DNA of 64,000 nucleotides, taken from positions 620,001 through 684,000 of the forward strand of contig NZ_BSSM01000002.1 of the NCBI RefSeq assembly GCF_030269125.1. The letters run 5' to 3'. Under the pieces are notes generated by a model. It saw only the letters and a list, made by a program, of their open reading frames with translations, was not told the origin of the DNA and ran no database searches. Numbering within the stretch: position 1 is the first letter of the stretch; each line of letters opens with the position of its first letter. The position numbers were made by a program, and so were the translations under genes. The stretch is from Streptomyces hygroscopicus subsp. hygroscopicus (GTDB taxonomy: Bacteria > Actinomycetota > Actinomycetes > Streptomycetales > Streptomycetaceae). Below, piece after piece: positions 58,993 to 64,000 of the stretch.

Positions 58993-60033
58993 TCAGTCCA
59001 GGTAGCCCCTGAGCTGGTCCGCGTACGCGTGGTCCCTGAGCTTGTTGAGGGTCTTGGACTCGATCTGGCGTATCCGTTCGCGGGTGACGCCGAAGAGGCG
59101 GCCGATCTCCTCCAGGGTGCGCGGACGGCCGTCGAGGAGGCCGTAGCGCAGCTGTACGACCTTGCGCTCGCGCTCGCCCAGCGTGGACAGCACGGCCTCC
59201 AGGTGCTGCTTGAGCAGCAGGAACGCGGCGGACTCCACGGGGCTGGCGGCGTCGCCGTCCTCGATGAGGTCGCCGAGCGCCACGTCGTCCTCCTCGCCGA
59301 CGGGGGCGTGCAGCGAGACGGGTTCCTGGGCGAGCCGCAGCACCTCGCCGACGCGCTCGGGCGGGAGGTCGAGATGGGCGGCGACCTCCTCGGGCGTCGG
59401 CTCGTACCCGCGCTCCTGGAGCATGCGGCGCTGCACCCGCACCACCCGGTTGATCAGCTCCACGACGTGCACCGGGACGCGGATGGTGCGGGCCTGGTCG
59501 GCGAGGGCGCGGGACATGGCCTGGCGGATCCACCAGGTGGCGTACGTGGAGAACTTGTAGCCGCGCGCGTAGTCGAACTTCTCCACGGCCCGGATGAGCC
59601 CGAGGTTGCCCTCCTGCACGAGGTCGAGCATGGTCAGTCCGCGCCCGACGTACCGCTTGGCCACCGACACGACGAGCCGCAGGTTGGCCTCGATGAGCCG
59701 CCGCTTGGCCAGCCGTCCCATGACCACCAGCCGGTCCAGATCGTGCGCCAGCCGGCTGTCCAGGTCAGGGGTGCCGCTCAGCTTCTCCTCCGCGAACAGG
59801 CCGGCCTCGACGCGGCGGGCGAGTTCGACCTCCTCGGCGGCCGTGAGCAGCGGGATGCGGCCGATCTCGCGCAGGTACTGCCGGAAGAGGTCGGCGGAGG
59901 GCCCGCCGCTCTCCGGGTACTGTGACGGACGCCCCTGTGGTGGCACGGCCACGAGAAGGTCCGGCTCCGCGTCCGGCTCGTCCGTGACGGCACCGGTACC
60001 ACCGGGGGCAGGGGTGAGGGTCTGGGTCTGCAC
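58993..60033 (-). CDS. hrdA: Group 2 sigma-70 factor HrdA
   Basis: A 346-aa sigma factor of the primary-like class, without region 1.1. Region 1.2 starts at [20 protein letters not shown]; regions 2.3-2.4 include [20 protein letters not shown]; region 4.2 has [19 protein letters not shown]. Conserved regions match HrdB-type promoters, so it can read housekeeping-like promoters but is dispensable in S. coelicolor. It is named HrdA from synteny (next to ABC exporter genes and dnaG, as at SCO2465). The GTG at 60033 has GGAGG 8 nt upstream; the ATG at 60093 lacks an RBS. Confidence 0.88.
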   Translation of the reverse strand: MQTQTLTPAPGGTGAVTDEPDAEPDLLVAVPPQGRPSQYPESGGPSADLFRQYLREIGRIPLLTAAEEVELARRVEAGLFAEEKLSGTPDLDSRLAHDLDRLVVMGRLAKRRLIEANLRLVVSVAKRYVGRGLTMLDLVQEGNLGLIRAVEKFDYARGYKFSTYATWWIRQAMSRALADQARTIRVPVHVVELINRVVRVQRRMLQERGYEPTPEEVAAHLDLPPERVGEVLRLAQEPVSLHAPVGEEDDVALGDLIEDGDAASPVESAAFLLLKQHLEAVLSTLGERERKVVQLRYGLLDGRPRTLEEIGRLFGVTRERIRQIESKTLNKLRDHAYADQLRGYLD

Positions 60034-60273
60034 GAGGGCGACCTCCAGGATGTACGCCGGACTCGGCACCCCAAACAGTGTGGGGTAAGACACATCGCCG
60101 CCACGAGGGGTGTGCGGTGACTTTTTGCGTCCGATCCGTGACCCGCTGCTGACCGGGCCCGCCGACGGGTACCAAGTGCAGCGCCGCGTCGATCCCTTCG
60201 GGGGCTGCCGGTCGGCTGGCGGGGTCGCCGAGGTGGAGGCCGACGGCGCATCTGTGGCCGGCGGGTCGGCGCT

Positions 60274-60291
60274 GTACTAGCTAGCTAGTAC
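60274..60291. repeat. 18-bp perfect palindrome of stacked CTAG sites
   Basis: GTACTAGCTAGCTAGTAC (60274-60291) is an exact palindrome with CTAG repeated three times (60277-60288), a tetramer rare in Streptomyces. It overlaps the stop codon of the alpha/beta hydrolase gene. Confidence 0.9.
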
Positions 60292-61493
60292 TGGAAGAGT
60301 ACTTCCGGATTGTTCGGCGAGGGGCCGTCCAGCAGCGGACGGTGGATCCCCTTCAGCGTCCGGTCGAAGAACGCTGTCACGTACTCGCGGGTGATCACCA
60401 CCCCGCGTTCCGGGGAGAGGGGCGGCGCCGGGAACCCGGCCTCCTCCAGAAGCAGGTCCAGGTCGGTGAAGCTGGTGTGGTCGGCGCCGGCGACCGTCAG
60501 CCACTTCTTGTAGCCGCCGAGGGCGGCCCAGGTCTGCCCCCACGCGGTGTCGTGGCTGCCGACCGAGTGGTAGGGGGCCCTGCCCAGCATGAGGAACGGC
60601 CGGTTGATCTGGCCGGGCATCGGGGCCGGGTGGAAGGTGCCGTCCATGTCCACTCCGGCCAGTACTCGCGGGTCGGTGATCATCGTGGTGGCGGCCGCCG
60701 CTCCGCCGAGGGAGTGTCCGGCCATGCCGATCTCGTGCTTGTCGATGAGGTGTGCCAGGGGCCACGCGGTATTGCCATGCGTCAACCGGTCGATCACGAA
60801 GGACACGTCCAGCGCGCGGCTGGCGGCGACGGAGTCGAAGTCGAGCGACGCCGGGTCATCGCAGATCGCGCACGGCGGCGTCCGGCCGTCCGCCAGCGTC
60901 TCGCCGCTGTCCTCGTAGGTGTGGCCGACGAGCGCGACGACGTAGCCGTGACTGGCCAGGTCGGTCGCGAGCGAGGTGAGCACCATGCGCGGGTCCTCGA
61001 ACCCGGGTGAGAGGACCACCAGCGGATACGTGCCGCTCTGCGGCCGCGCGCCGTCGAAGGCGTGAGTGGTGACGCTGGAAAGGTTCTGTGGGGTGACGCC
61101 GGAGCTCGCCGGCATCTTCCGGTGCTGGATGGATCCGGCTGCCTCGGCGAGGGTCATATAAGGGGCCGGAGTCCCGGTCCCGGGGACGGCCGGGTAGACC
61201 ATCGTGACGGTCAGTTGGCGGGGGCCGGACGACGGCACCCACGGGTCGGGACGGCTCGCGTCGGTGAGGTGGACGACGTCCTCGCCGGCGGCGTAGGGGC
61301 CGGTCGGCGCGGGGAGCGTGCCTTGGAAGGACGGCGTGGGCGCGGTGGCCGTGGCCGGTGCGGTGTCGAACGCCTGCGTGGCCACCGGTGTGGCCGACGG
61401 TGTGGTCGTGGCGGCGAACCCGGCGCCGGTTCCGGTGACGAGGGCGGCGAGCGCCAGCACCGCGACAGCGCTGATACGGCGATTGCGTTTCAT
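60285..61493 (-). CDS. Secreted alpha/beta hydrolase (lipase/PAF-acetylhydrolase-like)
   Basis: A 402-aa exported hydrolase. A signal peptide (ISAVAVLALAALVTGTGAGF) precedes a Thr/Pro-rich linker, then an alpha/beta-hydrolase core with the nucleophile elbow GMAGHSLGGAAAA, the acid region GVDMDGTF and the catalytic His in VAGADHTSF. The two Cys in PCAICDD may form a disulfide. It belongs to the dienelactone/PAF-AH-like group; likely an extracellular esterase or lipase. A -10 TAGCGT lies 7 nt before the ATG, so the mRNA is probably leaderless. It is preceded by dnaG on the same strand, 147 bp away. Confidence 0.85.
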   Translation of the reverse strand: MKRNRRISAVAVLALAALVTGTGAGFAATTTPSATPVATQAFDTAPATATAPTPSFQGTLPAPTGPYAAGEDVVHLTDASRPDPWVPSSGPRQLTVTMVYPAVPGTGTPAPYMTLAEAAGSIQHRKMPASSGVTPQNLSSVTTHAFDGARPQSGTYPLVVLSPGFEDPRMVLTSLATDLASHGYVVALVGHTYEDSGETLADGRTPPCAICDDPASLDFDSVAASRALDVSFVIDRLTHGNTAWPLAHLIDKHEIGMAGHSLGGAAAATTMITDPRVLAGVDMDGTFHPAPMPGQINRPFLMLGRAPYHSVGSHDTAWGQTWAALGGYKKWLTVAGADHTSFTDLDLLLEEAGFPAPPLSPERGVVITREYVTAFFDRTLKGIHRPLLDGPSPNNPEVLFQY

Positions 61494-61500
61494 GGGATCG

Positions 61501-61506
61501 ACGCTA
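61501..61506 (-). promoter_or_regulatory. -10 element of the alpha/beta hydrolase gene
   Basis: TAGCGT on the minus strand, 7 nt before the ATG at 61493, as in other leaderless genes of this window. No clear -35 was found. Confidence 0.5.
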
Positions 61507-61639
61507 GGTTCCGCGGCTCCGTATCGAGTCAGCCCACGGATGTAAACAGTCCGTAGCCCCTGCGAGGTACTGGAGTCATCCGCCGAGACTATGCCGTGCG
61601 GTGCGGGGTTCCCTTCGCCGGCATCGTCGAGGCGCCGCA

Positions 61640-63547
61640 CTAGAGCGCCGCCGCGCCCCGTTCCCGCAAGGACTGGTCGTACTGCTGGAGGATCCACATC
61701 TCGTTCTGGACGGCGGCCAGTCGGGCGGGGTCGCCGCCGGCGGAGAGGCGGGTCATCTGGAACTCGATGTCGTGGATGCGTCGTTCGACGGCGCGGCGGC
61801 GGATCTGGACCAGGACCGTGCCGGCGTAGGTCTCGTCGACGGTGCGGCGCAGGATCGGTTCGACGGCCAGTTCGGTGACCATGGCGCGCACCGTGTCGTC
61901 CGGCGCGGCCTCGCGGACGCGGACCAGGTACTCCTGCGGGTCGGACACGCCCAGCTCCGCGCCGCCCGCCTCCGCGATGGTCTGGCGTACGGCGGCGTAC
62001 GGCGGGGCCGTGAACTCGTCGACCCCGTACGCGTCGAAGGCCGGAGAGACCAACTCGGGCCGCTGGAGGGCGAGTTTGAGGAGTTCGCGTTCGGCGGCGT
62101 ACACCGGGTTGCGCAGGGTGAGGGCCGGGCCGGAGTTCGCGGTGCGCGGGGCCGCCGCCCACTGCTGGTCCGCGCCGCGCGGCCGGTCCTGCTGCGGGCC
62201 CCGGCCACCCCGGTCCCGTGCCCAGCGGGCCAGCTGGGCCACCCGGCGCACCACGAACTGCGTGTCCAGGATGCCGAGCAGACCGGCCAGTTCGACCGCG
62301 ACCTCGTGCTGCGCGCCGCTGTTCTTGATGCGGGCCACGATCGGCGCGGCCTCGTCCAGCGCGGCGGCGCGCCCCCCCGAGGTGTCCAGGTCGTACCGGC
62401 TCACGATCTGCCGCAGCGCGAACTCGAAGAGCGGGGTGCGGGGTTCGACCAGGTCGGCCACCGCCTCGTCCCCCTTGGCGAGGCGCAGCTCGCACGGGTC
62501 CATGCCGTCCGGCGCGATCGCGATGTACGTCTCGGCGGCGAACTTCTGGTCGTCCTCGAACGCCCGCAGCGCGGCCTTCTGTCCCGCCGCGTCGCCGTCG
62601 AAGGTGAAGATCACCCGGGCCGAGCCGTTGTCCATCAGCAGCCGGCGCAGGATCTTGATGTGCTCGCCGCCGAAGGCCGTACCGCACGTCGCGATGGCCG
62701 TCCTGACCCCGGCCAGATGGCAGGCCATGACGTCGGTGTAGCCCTCGACCACGACCGCCCGGCTGGACTTCGCGATCTCCTTCTTGGCCAGGTCGATGCC
62801 GTAGAGGACCTGCGACTTCTTGTAGATCGCGGTCTCGGGGGTGTTGAGGTACTTCGGCCCGTTGTCCGACTCGTACAGCTTGCGCGCGCCGAAGCCGACG
62901 ACCTCGCCGCCGATGTCCCGGATCGGCCACATGAGGCGGCCCCGGAAGCGGTCGATGGGCCCGCGCCGCCCCTCCTGGGACAGACCGGAGAGGATCAGTT
63001 CCTTGTCGCTGAAGCCCTTGCCGCGCAGGTAGCGGGTGAGGTGGTCCCAGCCCTGGGGGCTGTAGCCGACACCGAAGTGCACCGCGGCGGCCTGGTCGAA
63101 GCCGCGCTCGGCGAGGAAGACCCGGCCGGTCTCCGCCTCGGGGCCGCTCGCCAGCTGCTCGGCGTACCACTGCGCGGCGATCTTGTGCGCCTCGACCAGC
63201 CGGATGCGCTCGCCGCGCTGGTGGGCCGGGTTGTACCCGCCCTCCTCGTACCGCAGCGTGATCCCGGCCTGGGCGGCGAGCCGCTCCACCGCCTCCGAGA
63301 AGGAGAGGTGGTCCACCTTCATCACGAAGGTGATGGTGTCGCCGCCCTCCTGGCACCCGAAGCAGTGGAAGAGACCCTTGCCGGGGCTGACCTGGAAGGA
63401 CGGCGACTTCTCGTCATGGAACGGGCACAGCCCCTTGAGGTTGCCGCCGCCCGCGTTGCGCAGCTGGAGGTACTCGGAGACCACGGCGTCGATCGGGACC
63501 GCGTCCCGTACCGCCTTCACGTCCTCGTCGTTGATCCGTCCTGCCAC
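61640..63547 (-). CDS. dnaG: DNA primase
   Basis: A 635-aa bacterial primase that makes RNA primers at the replication fork. The N-terminal CHC2 zinc ribbon is LCPFHDEKSPSFQV with FHCFGC (ligands C41, H44 and the two later Cys). The TOPRIM core has VVVEGYTDVMACHLAGV (catalytic Glu) and FTFDGDAAGQKAALRAF (Asp pair). The C-terminal helicase-binding domain follows. The GTG start at 63547 has TAGAAT (63554-63559) 6 nt upstream and no RBS, so it is probably expressed from a leaderless mRNA. Confidence 0.97.
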   Translation of the reverse strand: MAGRINDEDVKAVRDAVPIDAVVSEYLQLRNAGGGNLKGLCPFHDEKSPSFQVSPGKGLFHCFGCQEGGDTITFVMKVDHLSFSEAVERLAAQAGITLRYEEGGYNPAHQRGERIRLVEAHKIAAQWYAEQLASGPEAETGRVFLAERGFDQAAAVHFGVGYSPQGWDHLTRYLRGKGFSDKELILSGLSQEGRRGPIDRFRGRLMWPIRDIGGEVVGFGARKLYESDNGPKYLNTPETAIYKKSQVLYGIDLAKKEIAKSSRAVVVEGYTDVMACHLAGVRTAIATCGTAFGGEHIKILRRLLMDNGSARVIFTFDGDAAGQKAALRAFEDDQKFAAETYIAIAPDGMDPCELRLAKGDEAVADLVEPRTPLFEFALRQIVSRYDLDTSGGRAAALDEAAPIVARIKNSGAQHEVAVELAGLLGILDTQFVVRRVAQLARWARDRGGRGPQQDRPRGADQQWAAAPRTANSGPALTLRNPVYAAERELLKLALQRPELVSPAFDAYGVDEFTAPPYAAVRQTIAEAGGAELGVSDPQEYLVRVREAAPDDTVRAMVTELAVEPILRRTVDETYAGTVLVQIRRRAVERRIHDIEFQMTRLSAGGDPARLAAVQNEMWILQQYDQSLRERGAAAL

Positions 63548-63553
63548 GAGTGA

Positions 63554-63559
63554 ATTCTA
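63554..63559 (-). promoter_or_regulatory. -10 element of dnaG
   Basis: TAGAAT on the minus strand is a near-consensus -10, 6 nt before the GTG start. It puts the transcript start at or next to the start codon. No matching -35 could be assigned. Confidence 0.6.
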
Positions 63560-63594
63560 CGGTGGCGCGCGGGCAGCCCCGGGGCTCCGGGGGT

Positions 63595-64000
63595 TCAGGG
63601 GACGATGCGGTCGAGGGGCACATGGGGGTCGGCCAGGGCGTCCGTGTCCACCCGCGCGCGGGACCGGATCAGCCGCTGCACCTGCTCCGTGACGTTCCAC
63701 ACATTCACGTTCATCCCCGCGAGCACCCTCCCCTCGCGCACCCAGAACGCGATGAACTCCCGCCTGCCCATGTCGCCGCGGACGACCACCTGGTCGTACG
63801 ACCCCGGCGGCGCCCACCCGCTGTACTCCATCCCCAGGTCGTACTGGTCGGTGAAGAAGTACGGCACCCGGTCGTACACGGCGTCCTGCCCGAGCATCGA
63901 GCGCGCCGCGGCCGGTCCCCCGTTGAGCGCGTTGGCCCAGTGCTCGACCCGGACCCGGGTGCCGAACAGTTCCAGCGGGAAGGCGGCGACGTCACCCGCG
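63595..64000 (-). CDS. NAD(P)/FAD-dependent oxidoreductase, C-terminal part
   Basis: The gene runs off the right edge; ~134 C-terminal residues are visible. The sequence (ALNGGPAAARSMLGQDAVYD, FFTDQYDLGMEYSGW, EFIAFWVREGRVLAGMNVN) matches the C-terminal reductase domain of FAD-dependent ferredoxin/rubredoxin reductases that serve P450s and oxygenases. FAD and NAD motifs would lie beyond the window. It ends 36 bp before the dnaG promoter region on the same strand. Confidence 0.82.
   Translation of the reverse strand, partial: AGDVAAFPLELFGTRVRVEHWANALNGGPAAARSMLGQDAVYDRVPYFFTDQYDLGMEYSGWAPPGSYDQVVVRGDMGRREFIAFWVREGRVLAGMNVNVWNVTEQVQRLIRSRARVDTDALADPHVPLDRIVP

Noticed and set aside
1..64000. 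CRISPR arrays, rRNA genes, riboswitches and complete prophages
   Set aside because: No regularly spaced direct repeats, rRNA signatures or phage structural genes were seen anywhere in the window.

Overview
The window is chromosomal DNA of a Streptomyces-type actinomycete. The DNA is very GC-rich, GTG starts are common, and many -10 hexamers sit about 6-7 nt before the start codon, as expected for leaderless transcripts. The gene content and order match the Streptomyces core chromosome: fasR-fabD-fabH-acpP-fabF followed by a DUF3145 gene, an SCO2400-type gene, matB, mbl, hrdA and dnaG. I recognise these from family sequence and remembered S. coelicolor order; no search was run.

Layout. 1-5.8 kb: end of a DUF4429 protein, a MerR/aldo-keto reductase operon, a GNAT, a serine hydrolase, a membrane Ser/Thr kinase and a pirin. 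5.8-10.9 kb: the type II fatty-acid synthase operon with its activator FasR, ending in a perfect 44-bp palindromic terminator. 10.9-18.7 kb: housekeeping and small-metabolism genes (DUF3145, SGNH lipoprotein, SRPBCC, aldose epimerase, EI24 membrane protein, MarR/oxidoreductase pair, TTA-containing serine hydrolase, SCO2400 family). 18.7-35 kb: a more accessory stretch with a Tat-lipoprotein DyP peroxidase, a beta-helix lipoprotein, an LAXTG-anchored SdrD-B-like wall protein with two TTA codons, Rrf2, a secreted GH35 beta-galactosidase, an IrrE-like protease with an MAB_1171c-type membrane partner, SDR/LysR, an ATP-grasp enzyme and a MerR-PP2C fusion. 35-41.5 kb: matB, a carboxyltransferase and a large secreted subtilase.

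41.8-48.8 kb is the most interesting region. Four tightly coupled genes encode a trypsin-co-occurring domain protein (CU044_2847 family), a trypsin-like protease fused to VMAP-C, a MoxR-type AAA ATPase, and a 1246-aa protein with an SAV_2336/vWA-like N-terminus, a pseudokinase and a degenerate HAD-like domain. This is the layout of the NTP-dependent conflict (VMAP-MoxR-vWA) systems proposed in multicellular bacteria. The protease gene carries an in-frame TTA codon, so its translation should depend on bldA and be limited to developmental stages.

48.9-64 kb: mbl, an RpiR/SIS gene cut down by a decayed IS481 fragment, a MEDS-HATPase regulator divergent from a STAS-ANTAR protein, three tRNA genes (one CAU, two tandem Asn) with their own terminators, a YtxH-like protein, a xylulokinase-like kinase, a heterodimeric ABC exporter, hrdA, a secreted alpha/beta hydrolase, dnaG, and the 3' part of an FAD-dependent reductase running off the right edge.
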